A stretch of DNA of 64,000 nucleotides from Staphylococcus sp. IVB6214. GTDB lineage: Bacteria > Bacillota > Bacilli > Staphylococcales > Staphylococcaceae. Numbering within the stretch: position 1 is the stretch's first letter; the number at the start of each line of letters is the position of its first letter. The stretch lies in the NCBI RefSeq assembly GCF_025558585.1, contig NZ_CP094723.1, positions 992,001 through 1,056,000 on the forward strand. The letters run 5' to 3'. Below, one piece after another: positions 53,031 through 63,659 of the stretch. The position numbers were made by a program, and so were the translations under genes. Below the pieces are notes generated by a model. That model did not search any database and was not told where the DNA came from. It worked only from the letters and a program-made list of their open reading frames with translations.

Positions 53031-54920
53031 TTAAAAAGATTTAAGTAACAATTTTTTAAGAAGTGGCGATAGTTGACTTGGTAAATGCTGTACGCCTTCA
53101 ACAAATATTGCAAATGGTCCATAAATATTGTGCACTGTTTGTTCGATAGCTTCAGTGATTGGCTCTTGACTTAAGAAGACGTTGAAAATTTCAATACCTA
53201 GTTTGCGTGACATTTCTACTGCTTCGTATGTGTCTAAGATACCATCTTGTGCATAATTAAATGCAGACGGTTCACCGTCAGAAAATACGATGAGAAATTT
53301 TTGCTTTTCTGAACGGGTAAGAAGTCTCTCACTGGCAACACGAATGGCAACACCATCTCTATTATCATCTTGTGGTGTTAATGACATAATTCTTGGTGCA
53401 TCTGCTTGATAGATAGACTGATGATAGTTGATGATTTCATCGATGATATTTGGTTGATCATCTTCGTCTGAATCAAAGGCATCTTCTGTAAATGCAAGAA
53501 TTTCATGGCGAACATTTAGTGCTTTCAATGTCTCGTGAAATAGAACAACGCCTTTAATCGTCTCATCCATTTTATCGTGCATACTTGCTGATGCATCAAT
53601 TAATAAAGTGAAAGTCGCATCAAATGTTTGACTTTGATCAGCTTTTTTATAAAACAGTTTATATTGATCGTCGACAAACCAATTTACAAGGTTTCGTTGT
53701 AAACGACCTTTTGTAAGATTTGTACGTACATCTTGAAATTCACGATCAATTGTTTTTTTAATAATTTGTATTAAGTCTTTTGTCTCATATTGTACGTCTG
53801 TTTGTACTTGACGATATGATTCCGTATACTCTGGTAGAATTGTTGGAACGTTCCATTCAATTCGAACATTGGCATTGATACCCGTTAATCCTAATAAGCT
53901 ATTTGAAGGGCCTTGTGTTCCCCCTTCTTCATTTTCAATGGTATCTTGAGAGCCTTTCCCTTTTTTCGATAACATGTCTGTCATATCGTCTGAGCTGTCA
54001 CCTTCACGTGCAGTATCGTTATCACTCAAAGCTTCACTGCTTTCTCCTTCATGCAATTCCGTCTCTAAGTATGCGCCACCAGCAGTATCAGAATCAGCAG
54101 ACTTAGCGTCAATTTCTTCTGTTTCGACGTCATCTTTTTCATCTGAATGACCGTCAGTCTGAGCGGCATCCATTCTCTTAATATCATCTAGTGTTAATCC
54201 TTCAAGTGCTTTATACACGTGACGTGGAATATGATAGTATTCATTCAACATGTCATCTTTCAACCAGTCATCTACTTGGAACATGATACGCTGTGTTAAG
54301 TACATAGCTTCTTCACTCGTAAGGATATTAAAGAAATCAGGTAAGTACTGATACATGCTTTCCAAAATTGGATTAATCTCAGAGTGAATTTGCGGTACTT
54401 CAAAAAAGTTCTCACTCAAAAATGATCGTTCCAAATTCAAAAAGAACAACTCTGTGTACATTGTTTTTGTTTGATAGAAGTTGATTTGTGTTTCACAGTA
54501 TTGTAAACGCATTTGACGACGTACATTGATCAATTTTGCGGTACGAGGACGTTCGCTAACAATGAGATTGAGAATACGCATCTCTTCTATCAATTTGTAC
54601 AGCTGACGATAAAGTTTTGGATGATTAAAACCTTCTTCATTCAAAATGACTTCATTGACAATTTTGGGTGTCATATTAAAGTAACTATATGTTGCTAGTA
54701 AAATATCTGTTTTTAACCCTGTATGTTCGATATGTTCCGGACGATGTGACCAAAACGAACTGCAAATGACTTCATTATTAATAGCATCATAATACGGGAA
54801 TTTGTGAATTTTAACTTGTGTGTCTTTGTCTTTTAATAGTAATCGTGAAAGGTCTTGTAACATCATGACCTTCATCGCATCAAGTTGTTCATCGTTAAAT
54901 AGAATAAAGCGATCGCTCAT
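53031..54920 (-). CDS. VWA-domain protein, CobT/NorD-like, partner of MoxR ATPase
   Basis: 629 aa from ATG 54920 (SD GAGGGTG). Long N-terminal helical region, an acidic low-complexity segment (about residues 250-320, Asp/Glu/Ser-rich), and a C-terminal von Willebrand A domain with MIDAS motif DASASMHDK (about 445) and a TxD-type FSDGEPSAF. The MoxR gene starts 12 nt upstream; such pairs work as chaperone-like metal-insertion or protein-assembly systems. Specific target unknown. Confidence 0.85.
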   Translation of the reverse strand: MSDRFILFNDEQLDAMKVMMLQDLSRLLLKDKDTQVKIHKFPYYDAINNEVICSSFWSHRPEHIEHTGLKTDILLATYSYFNMTPKIVNEVILNEEGFNHPKLYRQLYKLIEEMRILNLIVSERPRTAKLINVRRQMRLQYCETQINFYQTKTMYTELFFLNLERSFLSENFFEVPQIHSEINPILESMYQYLPDFFNILTSEEAMYLTQRIMFQVDDWLKDDMLNEYYHIPRHVYKALEGLTLDDIKRMDAAQTDGHSDEKDDVETEEIDAKSADSDTAGGAYLETELHEGESSEALSDNDTAREGDSSDDMTDMLSKKGKGSQDTIENEEGGTQGPSNSLLGLTGINANVRIEWNVPTILPEYTESYRQVQTDVQYETKDLIQIIKKTIDREFQDVRTNLTKGRLQRNLVNWFVDDQYKLFYKKADQSQTFDATFTLLIDASASMHDKMDETIKGVVLFHETLKALNVRHEILAFTEDAFDSDEDDQPNIIDEIINYHQSIYQADAPRIMSLTPQDDNRDGVAIRVASERLLTRSEKQKFLIVFSDGEPSAFNYAQDGILDTYEAVEMSRKLGIEIFNVFLSQEPITEAIEQTVHNIYGPFAIFVEGVQHLPSQLSPLLKKLLLKSF

Positions 54921-54932
54921 TTGTATCACCCT

Positions 54933-55730
54933 CTAAAAGTTCAGTTCTACAGCATTCTGCACAGCTTGTTGTTCACGCTCATCTTCTAACTTATCAATTA
55001 TTGTACGTTGAATTGCACGTTCAATTGGCATGACAGTTGCAAGGTCACTCATATCGATTAGCGCACGAATACTCGCAGCTTCTTCAGAAAGTTGACCTTG
55101 TTGGGTCATCGTACGCAAATCTTCATTAAACTTAATAATTTGATCGATTAATGCATCGTCTTGTAATAAGCTTTGTGCTTTGATAACTTGATGCAAAGTA
55201 TCACCATCTATATATTCAACATTGATCACAACAAAACGGTTTTTTAATGCTTCGTTCATTGGCAATGTTCCGACGTAACCTTCATTGATTGCTGCAATGA
55301 CCTTAAAGCCTGGCGCAGCTTTGATGACTTCCCCTGTAAATGGATTTGTCAATTGACGGCGATAGTCAAGCACACCATTTAAAATAGGTAAAGTTTCAGG
55401 TTTGGCCATGTTAATTTCATCAATATATAAAATGTGTCCCTCGCGCATTGCTTTAATTACAGGACCATCAATAAAAACAATTTCTTGATGACCATTTTCT
55501 GAAGTTTTAATCGTTTTAAAGCCGAGTAAGCTTTCTGCATCTAAATCGACAGAACAGTTGATTTGGTGCATTGGAATATTTGTTGTTTCACTTAATGTTT
55601 CAGCTAAACGTGTTTTCCCTGAACCAGTAGGTCCTTTAAGTAAGATGTTTTTATTCAAGCTGAATAGTTTTTCAGCATCACCAAAAACAGTCTTATCTGC
55701 GTTAATATAACCAGTATTTACTTGAGTCAT
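54933..55730 (-). CDS. MoxR-type AAA+ ATPase
   Basis: 265 aa from ATG 55730 (SD AAAGGTGA). Walker [15 protein letters not shown] (about residues 32-45), Walker [10 protein letters not shown] (about 100), sensor I and Arg-finger region [15 protein letters not shown]. First gene of the MoxR-VWA operon. It resembles CbbQ/NorQ-type ATPases. Confidence 0.9.
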   Translation of the reverse strand: MTQVNTGYINADKTVFGDAEKLFSLNKNILLKGPTGSGKTRLAETLSETTNIPMHQINCSVDLDAESLLGFKTIKTSENGHQEIVFIDGPVIKAMREGHILYIDEINMAKPETLPILNGVLDYRRQLTNPFTGEVIKAAPGFKVIAAINEGYVGTLPMNEALKNRFVVINVEYIDGDTLHQVIKAQSLLQDDALIDQIIKFNEDLRTMTQQGQLSEEAASIRALIDMSDLATVMPIERAIQRTIIDKLEDEREQQAVQNAVELNF

Positions 55731-55795
55731 GATTCTCACCTTTCAAAAATTAAAAATAGAATGTTGTTGATATGATTAAAACCTAAAAAACATAA

Positions 55796-55832
55796 GAAAA
55801 AAGCCGATAGTACATATGTCCATCGCTTTTTC
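55796..55832 (-). terminator. Terminator of the 67-aa protein gene
   Basis: AAAAAAGCCGAT / ATCGCTTTTT with one bulge, past the stop at 55850. Confidence 0.7.
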
Positions 55833-55849
55833 ATTTTATAATATACAGT

Positions 55850-56053
55850 TTATACTTCTTCAAAATATGTTTTATAATAGCCACCAACATGACCAGAGTT
55901 ATCAATGATTTGATAATATTCTTCTGTTTCATTAACAACATCGTAAGTTTTACCGATTGTCAACATATCACTTACTGTGAACTTTTTCGCATCGGTATGT
56001 ACGACTTTTACTTGCTTAATTGGCGTTGTTTCTTTCCAAGTTTCATGTAACAT
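55850..56053 (-). CDS. Small conserved protein, probable DUF6501 family
   Basis: 67 aa, MLHETWKETTPIKQVKVVHT then LTIGKTYDVVNETEEYYQII and GGYYKTYFEEV. The pattern resembles the DUF6501 proteins of Bacillales and looks like a small beta-barrel (SH3-like). SD AAGGTGAG. No membrane segment. Function unknown. Confidence 0.75.
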   Translation of the reverse strand: MLHETWKETTPIKQVKVVHTDAKKFTVSDMLTIGKTYDVVNETEEYYQIIDNSGHVGGYYKTYFEEV

Positions 56054-56213
56054 TTTCTCACCTTCTTATATTCAATCCTAATATATTATGAAATAAATCA
56101 TTTACTTTGTCTATAACCTATATGAATTTATAGTTTGTTAATACATTCATGTAATTGACTATACATTATATTATAGCCAACTTTTACAGTATTGTTGTTG
56201 AAATTGCTTATAA

Positions 56214-56456
56214 TTATTGGAAAAAGATACCGAATAAAATAAATACAATTCCCGCGTAAAAATAAAGAGATCGTTGTTTACGATTTTGTAAAATATCAAA
56301 TCCATATAAAATAACAAGCCCTAAGCCAATTGTTTGAAACACTGGCCAATAGTTTGTTAAACCAAATAAGCTCGTTAGGATGAAAATAAAATTAATGATG
56401 ATAATTAAGACACCGACAGATAGAATAGGAATCAGTAGTTTTTTGTTGATTTGCAT
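56214..56456 (-). CDS. Small membrane protein of unknown function
   Basis: 80 aa with three hydrophobic segments (about residues 7-29, 35-52 and 62-78) and a basic loop QNRKQRSLYF. I do not recognise the family. SD GGAGA. It stands between the 67-aa gene and odhB on the same strand. Confidence 0.7.
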   Translation of the reverse strand: MQINKKLLIPILSVGVLIIIINFIFILTSLFGLTNYWPVFQTIGLGLVILYGFDILQNRKQRSLYFYAGIVFILFGIFFQ

Positions 56457-56528
56457 AGTTTTGATGTCTCCTATGGTTAATTAATAATAGCGTAACACAT
56501 ATGGCTTGTTAGCAAAAGATGAAGCATC

Positions 56529-56570
56529 AAAAAAGCCATAAGTGCCACTTTATAGCAGTGACACTTATGG
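56529..56570 (-). terminator. odhAB terminator
   Basis: On the minus strand CCATAAGTG / CACTTATGG closes a hairpin followed by CTTTTTT. Confidence 0.85.
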
Positions 56571-56585
56571 TATCTTTTGTATTTA

Positions 56586-57821
56586 TTATGATTCAAGCAA
56601 TAAATCTTCTGGATTTTCGATTAATTCTTTAATCGTTTTTAAGAATCCAACAGCTTCTTTACCATCGATGATACGGTGGTCATAGCTTAATGCTAAGTAC
56701 ATCATTGGTCTGTTTTCAATTGTATCTTTATCAATTGCAATTGGTCGAGTAATGATAGAGTGCATACCTAAAATTGCAGCTTGATTACCATTAATAATTG
56801 GTGTTGACATCATTGATCCGAAAATACCACCATTTGTAATCGTAAATGAGCCATTAATCATATCATCAAGTGATAGTTTATTATCACGTGCTTTGGCAGC
56901 TAAGTTTGCAATTTCTTCTTCAATTTCAGCGAAGTTTTTCTTATCACAGTCGCGAACGTTTGGTACTAATAAACCACCTGGTGTTGATACGGCAACACCA
57001 ATATCATAGAACTGTTTTGTTACCATGTATTCGCCATCAATTTCAGCATTTACTTCTGGATATTTCTTCAATGCTGCAACTGCTGCTTTTGTGAAGAAAG
57101 ACATAAAGCCAAGTTTTGTACCATTGTGATCTTCCATGAACTTTTCTTTTTTACGTTTTCTAAGTTCCATCACGTTTGTCATGTCAACTTCATTGAATGT
57201 TGTTAACATTGCTGTGTTGTTACTTACTTCTAGTAATTTACGAGCAGCTGTTTGTTTTCTGCGATTCATCTTTTCACGAATCACTGGTTTTGAAGGGTTT
57301 TGTGGTGCTGCTGGTTTTTCAGCTTTTTTCTCAGCTTTTTGTTCAGCAGGTTTTACACCACGTTCAACATCTTCTTTGCGTAAAATATCACCTGATTTTG
57401 CATTTAATTCTGCTAAATCAATACCTTTTTCACGAGCAGCACGACGTGCAGACGGCGTAGCATTCACGCGATCGTTTGATGATGAAGATGTTTCTTCTTC
57501 TTTCTCTTTTGATGGCTCTGGTTCAGATGCTTTTTCTTCTTTAGCAGCTGGTTTCTCTTCAGCTTTCTTCTCAGCAGGTTTTGCACCGCCTTCACCAACG
57601 ATTGCAATTGCTTGCCCCACCTCAACTGTATCGCCTGCTTCAGCAAGTAGTTCTTGGATTGTACCTTCTTCTTCAGAAACAACTTCAACGTTTACTTTAT
57701 CTGTTTCAAGTTCTAAGATTGCTTCCCCTTTTTCGACAGTATCGCCGACTTCTTTCAACCATTCTGCAATGGTACCTTCTGTAATTGATTCTGCTAATTC
57801 TGGAACTTTTACCTCTGCCAT
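56586..57821 (-). CDS. odhB: Dihydrolipoyllysine succinyltransferase (E2 of 2-oxoglutarate dehydrogenase)
   Basis: Core of the 2-oxoglutarate dehydrogenase complex. 411 aa: lipoyl domain with [11 protein letters not shown] (lipoylated Lys near residue 42), an Ala/Pro/Glu/Lys-rich linker (about 80-115), peripheral subunit-binding domain ([17 protein letters not shown]), second linker, and catalytic domain ending with [13 protein letters not shown] (His/Asp, about 381). 13 nt downstream of odhA. Confidence 0.96.
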   Translation of the reverse strand: MAEVKVPELAESITEGTIAEWLKEVGDTVEKGEAILELETDKVNVEVVSEEEGTIQELLAEAGDTVEVGQAIAIVGEGGAKPAEKKAEEKPAAKEEKASEPEPSKEKEEETSSSSNDRVNATPSARRAAREKGIDLAELNAKSGDILRKEDVERGVKPAEQKAEKKAEKPAAPQNPSKPVIREKMNRRKQTAARKLLEVSNNTAMLTTFNEVDMTNVMELRKRKKEKFMEDHNGTKLGFMSFFTKAAVAALKKYPEVNAEIDGEYMVTKQFYDIGVAVSTPGGLLVPNVRDCDKKNFAEIEEEIANLAAKARDNKLSLDDMINGSFTITNGGIFGSMMSTPIINGNQAAILGMHSIITRPIAIDKDTIENRPMMYLALSYDHRIIDGKEAVGFLKTIKELIENPEDLLLES

Positions 57822-57834
57822 TTTGATATGCCCC

Positions 57835-60624
57835 CTAGATATTTAAGCTATTTTCAATAATTTTACTTTGTACAATTTTATGAATTTCTCCATCGCCTTC
57901 TGATGGCGCCGCACGGTGTGGACGACCTTGGTATTCAAGTTCGTATTTGTCACCGACAATGCGATTAAGTTGTGGATATACGAAATGCCATGCCCCTTGG
58001 TTTTGTGGCTCTTCTTGTACCCAAGCAATAACTTTAAGGTTTGGTAACGTCTCTAAGAACGCCACAATTTCCTCTTCTGGGAATGGATACAATCTTTCCA
58101 CAGCAACAAGTGCGATTGCTTCATTCGGTTCTTTGCTCATTGATTCTTTTAGGTCTACAAGCATTTTACCTGATGCAAGAATGACTTTTGTTACTTTTTC
58201 TGGATCATGTGTACCTACTAAGATTGGCTCAAAGCCCCCTGATGTAAATTCAGAAATAGGTTGAGCGACTGTTTTATTACGCAATAAGCCTTTTGGTGAC
58301 ATCAATACGAGTGGTCGCATTGCATCAGTACCTAAGCTTGCCGCTTGTGCACGTAATAAATGGAAGTAGTTACTTGCGCTTGACAAATTACAGATTGTCA
58401 TATTATTTTCGGCTGCAAGTTGTAAGAAACGTTCTAATCGAGCAGATGAATGCTCAGGTCCTTGCCCTTCAAATGAATGAGGCAACATAAATGTTAAACC
58501 TGTACGTTCACCCCACTTCGCATTACTAGAAAAGATAAAGTTATCAAAGTACATTTGTGCCATATTAGCAAAGTCACCAAATTGTGCTTCCCAAATGTTA
58601 AATGAATCTGGATTTTCTACGTTATAACCATACTCAAAGCCAACGACTGCTGATTCAGATAATGGTGAGTTATGAATGTAGAATGTTCCTTTTTGATCTG
58701 GTACATGTTGTAACGGAATGTGTACTGAATCACTTTCTTGATCATGTAAAACTGCATGGCGATGACTAAACGTACCACGTTCACAGTCTTGACCAGTCAT
58801 ACGAACAGGTGTGCCTTCTTGCATCACAGTTGCAAATGCAAGTTGTTCTGCATGTGCCCAATCAACAAGACCTTCATCGCTCTCAAAAGGTTTACGACGC
58901 TGATCTAAGATGCGTTGTAACTTATTGAAAATCTTAAAATCTTCAGGATAAGTCAACATGGCATCATTGATTTCTTTTAAGCGATCATAAGAAAGCTCGG
59001 ATTCGTTACTAGCCAATGGTTTTGAAATATTTTCCGGTATTTCCATTTCTGCATTGTCAATTTTGTTTGTCTTATCAATTTGGTCATGTGCTTGACGCAT
59101 TTCTTTTTGCACATCATCCATTACTGTTTGAACGTCATCTTCTTTTAAAACGCCGTCTTCTACGAGTTTGTTACCGTAAATGACTTCGACTGTTTTGTGT
59201 TTTTTGATGTTTTTATAAGGAAGTGGATTCGTCAACATCGGTTCGTCCATTTCGTTATGTCCAAAACGACGATATCCAACGATATCAATCACGACATCTT
59301 TGTTGAATTCCTTTCTAAATTCCATAGCAATATCAATCGCTTCAATCGTTGCTTCAACGTCATCCGCATTGACATGCATAATTGGTACGTCATAACCTTT
59401 TGCAACATCCGTAGCATAAGTCGTAGAACGACCATCCGTAGGTTCTGTTGTAAACCCAATACGGTTATTTGTGATCAAGTGAATTGTACCACCTGTACTA
59501 TAACCGTCTAAATTGCCTAGGTTCATCGTTTCAAAGTTAACCCCTTGACCTGGATAAGCAGCATCACCATGAACGATAATTGGCACAGCACCATTGAAAT
59601 CAGTTTCAACTTGACCAGATTGTGCTACGAAGTCTTGTGCTGCTCGTGTACGTCCAATCACTACTGGTGCAACAATCTCAAGGTGACTTGGATTGTTCGC
59701 TAAAGTGATGCGTTGCTCAATACCATGAGTTTGGATTGTTTTAACCCCACCTAAGTGATACTTAACATCGCTTGTCCATCCAGATGTAAGTGTTAAGCTA
59801 CCATCTTCAGGTAAGAATGTCATCGGATCAGTATGCATGAATTCTGAAAGCATCATTTCATATGGTTTTTTCAAAATATGAGTTAATACATTTAAACGAC
59901 CACGATGTGCCATACCAATTTGGATATTTTTTATTTCATTCTCAGCTGCACGTTTAATAATTTGTGCAATCATAGGTACAAGTGCGTCAACACCCTCAAT
60001 TGAGAAACGCTTTGCACCTACAAAGTTTTTGTGAAGATACTTTTCAAATCCTTCTACATGTGCAAGCAATTTAAAAAGTTCAATTTTTTCATCTTCGTTC
60101 AAGGTTGCTTTGTATGGTGTTTCAATTCTGCGCTTCAACCATACACGCTCCTTGTTGTTATTAATATGTGTATATTCAAACGCGATAGACCCCTTATATC
60201 GCTTCTCCATACGTTTGATTGCCTCAAATGCGTTCGGATATATATCCTTAAAGTGATCTGAGATAATCTCTGCTGGTATCTTCTCAAGCGTTGCTTGATC
60301 TAAATTGAAGTCTTCAATGTTTAGTTTAGGAATATTCGTACGTTGTGGTCTATTTACTGGATAGATATCAGCGAGTAAATGCCCGTATTGTCGAATATTG
60401 TCAATCAAGCGCATCACACGTTTAATCGTGTTGTCTCCCGAGCTTGATTGCATTGATGTGTTTGAATAAGATGTGTTGTCATTTTTAATTGTGCTGAAAA
60501 GCACTTGCAAATCTTCAGATACAGAATTAGGATCATCTAAAAATTGGTCATAAAGTTCTAACATTAACCCTAAATTAGCCCCAAAATTTACAGGCGCTTC
60601 ACTCACCTGTTTATCGTTTTTCAT
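57835..60624 (-). CDS. odhA: 2-oxoglutarate dehydrogenase E1 component
   Basis: Decarboxylates 2-oxoglutarate with thiamine diphosphate. 929 aa from ATG 60624 (SD GGAGGGTGG). Visible: [11 protein letters not shown] (about residue 230), the thiamine-binding [10 protein letters not shown]...[13 protein letters not shown] with [19 protein letters not shown], and the C-terminal [18 protein letters not shown]. Operon odhA-odhB; E3 is elsewhere. Confidence 0.96.
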   Translation of the reverse strand: MKNDKQVSEAPVNFGANLGLMLELYDQFLDDPNSVSEDLQVLFSTIKNDNTSYSNTSMQSSSGDNTIKRVMRLIDNIRQYGHLLADIYPVNRPQRTNIPKLNIEDFNLDQATLEKIPAEIISDHFKDIYPNAFEAIKRMEKRYKGSIAFEYTHINNNKERVWLKRRIETPYKATLNEDEKIELFKLLAHVEGFEKYLHKNFVGAKRFSIEGVDALVPMIAQIIKRAAENEIKNIQIGMAHRGRLNVLTHILKKPYEMMLSEFMHTDPMTFLPEDGSLTLTSGWTSDVKYHLGGVKTIQTHGIEQRITLANNPSHLEIVAPVVIGRTRAAQDFVAQSGQVETDFNGAVPIIVHGDAAYPGQGVNFETMNLGNLDGYSTGGTIHLITNNRIGFTTEPTDGRSTTYATDVAKGYDVPIMHVNADDVEATIEAIDIAMEFRKEFNKDVVIDIVGYRRFGHNEMDEPMLTNPLPYKNIKKHKTVEVIYGNKLVEDGVLKEDDVQTVMDDVQKEMRQAHDQIDKTNKIDNAEMEIPENISKPLASNESELSYDRLKEINDAMLTYPEDFKIFNKLQRILDQRRKPFESDEGLVDWAHAEQLAFATVMQEGTPVRMTGQDCERGTFSHRHAVLHDQESDSVHIPLQHVPDQKGTFYIHNSPLSESAVVGFEYGYNVENPDSFNIWEAQFGDFANMAQMYFDNFIFSSNAKWGERTGLTFMLPHSFEGQGPEHSSARLERFLQLAAENNMTICNLSSASNYFHLLRAQAASLGTDAMRPLVLMSPKGLLRNKTVAQPISEFTSGGFEPILVGTHDPEKVTKVILASGKMLVDLKESMSKEPNEAIALVAVERLYPFPEEEIVAFLETLPNLKVIAWVQEEPQNQGAWHFVYPQLNRIVGDKYELEYQGRPHRAAPSEGDGEIHKIVQSKIIENSLNI

Positions 60625-60711
60625 AATCCACCCTCCACAGAAAGAATAAAAACGCTTACAAGTAAATAATAGCATTAAATTGTGAACATTTAAAGGCAAA
60701 ATCATGATATT

Positions 60712-62085
60712 TTAGTGATGTTTCATAGAATTAAAACTAATCGTAAATATTGTGTATTTCCCTTCTTCACTGTTTACAGTAATATGCCCGTCATAGAGTT
60801 TTACCATTTTCATTGCGATTGATAATCCTAATCCATTGCCCCCTTGTTGACGTGATCGTGATTTGTCTACACGATAAAAACGATTAAAGATATGTTCCTG
60901 ATCTTCTTTCGGAATACCCAACCCATGATCTTTGATTTCGATGAGTACACGATTATTAATCAATTTTGTTTTAATATGAATATCACGGTTTTCTTGATCA
61001 TATTTAATCGCATTATCAAGAAAGATGAGAAGAATCTGTTCCAAGTGAAAAGCATTCATATATAAGTAAATAAAATCTTGATTACTTTCAAACTCGAAAT
61101 CATAATCTGGATGAATTTGTTTTAATGAGTGAATTCGATTTTTTATTTCTAAGTTGACATCGACTTGTTCGATTTGATTTTCGATTGTTTTCGGGTCATC
61201 TTTCGTTAATAGCAGTAGTTCTTCGACTAACTTGGTAATACGGTTCATCTCTTCAAGAGAAATAGTCAATGACTCTTCAAGCACAGCAGGATCCTTTTTA
61301 CCCCAACGCTGAATAAGATTAAGATGGCCTTGAATAATTTGTAAAGGTGTTCTCAATTCATGTGATGCATCTTCAACAAATTGTCGCTGTTGATTAAAAG
61401 CCTCTTCTAGTTTCACCATCATATTGTTGAAGTTGTCGATGAGCGCGTCGGTTTCTTCATAATTTGTAGGTACTTCTAATTTTTCTTGGAATCCATTTCT
61501 TCTAATTTGTGTCATTTTGTCAGTGATGATATTAATAGGTTTTGTAATTTGCGCTGAGAAAGCATAGCTGATAGAAGCTGTAACAAATAAAGCAATTAAC
61601 CCAAAAATTAGTGCAAGATAAGTTATAAAGTTTAATAGATCATCAAAAACATCGAGCGGATGAACGACAGTTGCGTATCCTTCAAAATAATTTGTGTCAA
61701 CTGGATTGGAGATCACAATAAAAGAACCGTGACTGTTTTTTAAGATACGAATATATCGGTCCGAAGTTTTTTCAAATTCTGGCGCAAAGGTTACATCCGT
61801 TGCATTTGTATTCTCCATTAATTGTGTACCGTCACGATCATACAAAATCACTTTTTGATGATTACTTGTGACAGAACTAAATTCTAGCGGTGTGATTTTT
61901 TCAAAATCCTTCGTCGTAAGGAGTTGATAAAGTTCATCTGCACTGCGTTCTGCCTCTTCTAGTTCATGTTGTTTTAATAAACTGCTAACTGCATAAATAA
62001 TTAATAAGCAAAATATAAAGATAATTAGAAACGTAATGATGGTTGTGACAAGTGTCCACTTGGTTTTCAGTGTAGGTTGCTTCAT
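60712..62085 (-). CDS. arlS: Sensor histidine kinase ArlS
   Basis: 457 aa: membrane helix (about residues 11-35), extracellular sensor, second helix (about 155-178), HAMP, then HisKA with [16 protein letters not shown] (His about 243) and a HATPase with N, G1 and G2 boxes ([22 protein letters not shown]). With ArlR it controls autolysis, adhesion and virulence genes in S. aureus. Start overlaps the arlR stop by 4 nt. Confidence 0.95.
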   Translation of the reverse strand: MKQPTLKTKWTLVTTIITFLIIFIFCLLIIYAVSSLLKQHELEEAERSADELYQLLTTKDFEKITPLEFSSVTSNHQKVILYDRDGTQLMENTNATDVTFAPEFEKTSDRYIRILKNSHGSFIVISNPVDTNYFEGYATVVHPLDVFDDLLNFITYLALIFGLIALFVTASISYAFSAQITKPINIITDKMTQIRRNGFQEKLEVPTNYEETDALIDNFNNMMVKLEEAFNQQRQFVEDASHELRTPLQIIQGHLNLIQRWGKKDPAVLEESLTISLEEMNRITKLVEELLLLTKDDPKTIENQIEQVDVNLEIKNRIHSLKQIHPDYDFEFESNQDFIYLYMNAFHLEQILLIFLDNAIKYDQENRDIHIKTKLINNRVLIEIKDHGLGIPKEDQEHIFNRFYRVDKSRSRQQGGNGLGLSIAMKMVKLYDGHITVNSEEGKYTIFTISFNSMKHH

Positions 62086-62759
62086 TGACGAATCACATAC
62101 CCAACTCCACGTACGGTCTCAATAATTTTTTCTTTTTGTATGACTTTTAATTTATTGCGTAAATATCGAATATAAACATCGACAACATTCGTCTCGACTT
62201 CAGAATCATATCCCCAAACATGGTTCAAAATTTGTTCACGATGTAGAACGTGATTTTTATTTTCAGCGAGAACGAGTAATAAGTCGAATTCTGTCTTCGT
62301 TAATTCGATGGTTTGTTCACCATATGACACGTGAAACGCATTTTTATCGATAACAATGCCACTTACTTCTACAGTGTCTTTATTCGTTTGTTGGTCATCA
62401 GATGCACGTCTTACTAATGCACGTATCCTAGCTAACAATTCTTCAATTTCGAAAGGTTTTACGATATAATCATCTGCACCATGATCAAGCCCTTGTACTT
62501 TGTCATAGATTTCCCCTTTTGCCGTAATCATAATAATCGGTGTATCCTTCTGTTTGCGGAGACGTTTACAAACTTCTAAGCCATCAATACCTGGCAGCAT
62601 CAGATCGAGTAGTATAATATCAAAATTTTGTTGTAGTGCTATGTTTAAGCCAGATATGCCATCGTTTTTAATCGATACGTCATAATTTTCGTGTTTTAGT
62701 TCAAGTTCGATAAAGCGTGCTAAGTTTTGCTCATCTTCAATAATTAATACATTTTTCAT
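62082..62759 (-). CDS. arlR: Response regulator ArlR (OmpR family)
   Basis: 225 aa: receiver domain with acidic pocket and LLDLMLPG (phosphorylated Asp about residue 52), TAKGE and [12 protein letters not shown], then winged-helix DNA-binding domain ([30 protein letters not shown]). First gene of the arlRS operon; SD GGTGA. Confidence 0.96.
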   Translation of the reverse strand: MKNVLIIEDEQNLARFIELELKHENYDVSIKNDGISGLNIALQQNFDIILLDLMLPGIDGLEVCKRLRKQKDTPIIMITAKGEIYDKVQGLDHGADDYIVKPFEIEELLARIRALVRRASDDQQTNKDTVEVSGIVIDKNAFHVSYGEQTIELTKTEFDLLLVLAENKNHVLHREQILNHVWGYDSEVETNVVDVYIRYLRNKLKVIQKEKIIETVRGVGYVIRQ

Positions 62760-62828
62760 GTTGTCACCTCATCTATAATCATAGGACATATTAGGAGTTT
62801 GAGAAAGATAAAAAAATTTGAACTTTCT

Positions 62829-62880
62829 AATTGACAATTATTCTCAATGAGTTATAATGTAATTGAAAATGATTATCAAT
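62829..62880 (+). promoter_or_regulatory. isrR promoter flanked by two Fur boxes
   Basis: -35 TTGACA (62831-62836), 16-nt spacer, -10 TATAAT (62853-62858). AATTGACAATTATTCTCAAT (62829-62848) overlaps the -35, and TTGAAAATGATTATCAAT (62863-62880) covers the start; both are good Fur-box matches. Confidence 0.85.
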
Positions 62881-63028
62881 CACAACGATTCCCCCCCACA
62901 CTATTCGTTTTAATGGGTTGAGTCATTTTCAAATAATATCCCCTTTTATATGCCCGTATAAAAATTTCGTTGATATTAAATTAAACTATAAATAAAAGCC
63001 GTTGCATTTGCGTGCAACGGCTTTTATT
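62865..63028 (+). ncRNA. isrR: Iron-responsive sRNA IsrR
   Basis: About 160-nt transcript predicted from the promoter above to a strong terminator (AAAAGCCGTTGCA 62994-63006 / TGCAACGGCTTTT 63013-63025). Three C-rich stretches lie in it: C7 at 62891-62897, CCCC at 62940-62943, CCC at 62953-62955; these would pair with Shine-Dalgarno regions. Location between arlR and the PAP2 gene, two Fur boxes and C-rich motifs match S. aureus IsrR, which down-regulates iron-rich enzymes such as TCA-cycle and nitrate-respiration proteins under iron starvation. No ORF with SD is present. The terminator also serves the minus-strand PAP2 gene. Confidence 0.85.
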
Positions 63029-63031
63029 TGT

Positions 63032-63649
63032 TTAAGAAAGATTGAGTGGTTTTCTTAATATAATTTGTGTCAATGTGAGGAAGAATAAACCTCCTAATAT
63101 ACCAGCTAGTATATCTGTTGGATAATGAACGCCTAGATAAATACGTGATGCACAAATCAATAAAATCATCATGATAGATAAGGCAATGACAAAAGATTTA
63201 GATTTCCCTTTTAAGATACGTAAAGCGATAAAACAAATACTGCCAAAGAAGGCCGTCGATCCCATCGCATGGCCGCTCGGAAAACTTAAACCTGAGATAT
63301 CAATCAATCGCATCGTATTAGGGCGCTCTCTATTAAAAATATGTTTTAAAATTGGATTGCTCAGCCGAGCTAAAATCATTGTAAGGGCTAAATAGAGTGC
63401 CTCAGCACGATATTGATACTTTGTGAGTAATACAACGAGAACGATTGTTAATACAACCATCCCTATGACTTCTCCGATATATGTTACGGTAAGAAAAATC
63501 ACTGTCATCACACTACTATGAGATGTAAAGATAAATTCATAGACGTGGGCGTCAATCCACTTACCAATTGAAGCATTGTGTAAGCGTGCAATCAACAAAA
63601 ACAAACCACTATAAATAAACATATAAAGCATTTTTTTCAAATGTGTCAT
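63032..63649 (-). CDS. pgpB: PAP2 superfamily phosphatase (PgpB-like)
   Basis: 205 aa, about six membrane helices. The three PAP2 motifs are KHIFNRERP (about residue 104), SFPSGHA (about 121) and SRIYLGVHYPTD (about 170), giving the Arg, His and Asp catalytic set. Likely dephosphorylates undecaprenyl pyrophosphate, phosphatidylglycerophosphate or a similar lipid; the substrate cannot be told from sequence. S. aureus places it beside arlR and isrR. Confidence 0.88.
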   Translation of the reverse strand: MTHLKKMLYMFIYSGLFLLIARLHNASIGKWIDAHVYEFIFTSHSSVMTVIFLTVTYIGEVIGMVVLTIVLVVLLTKYQYRAEALYLALTMILARLSNPILKHIFNRERPNTMRLIDISGLSFPSGHAMGSTAFFGSICFIALRILKGKSKSFVIALSIMMILLICASRIYLGVHYPTDILAGILGGLFFLTLTQIILRKPLNLS

Positions 63650-63659
63650 ACGTCACTCC

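Noticed and set aside
57136..57846. 236-codon plus-strand open frame opposite odhB
   Set aside because: Antisense shadow of the Ala/Glu/Lys-rich linkers of odhB; no SD and Ser/Phe-rich nonsense composition.
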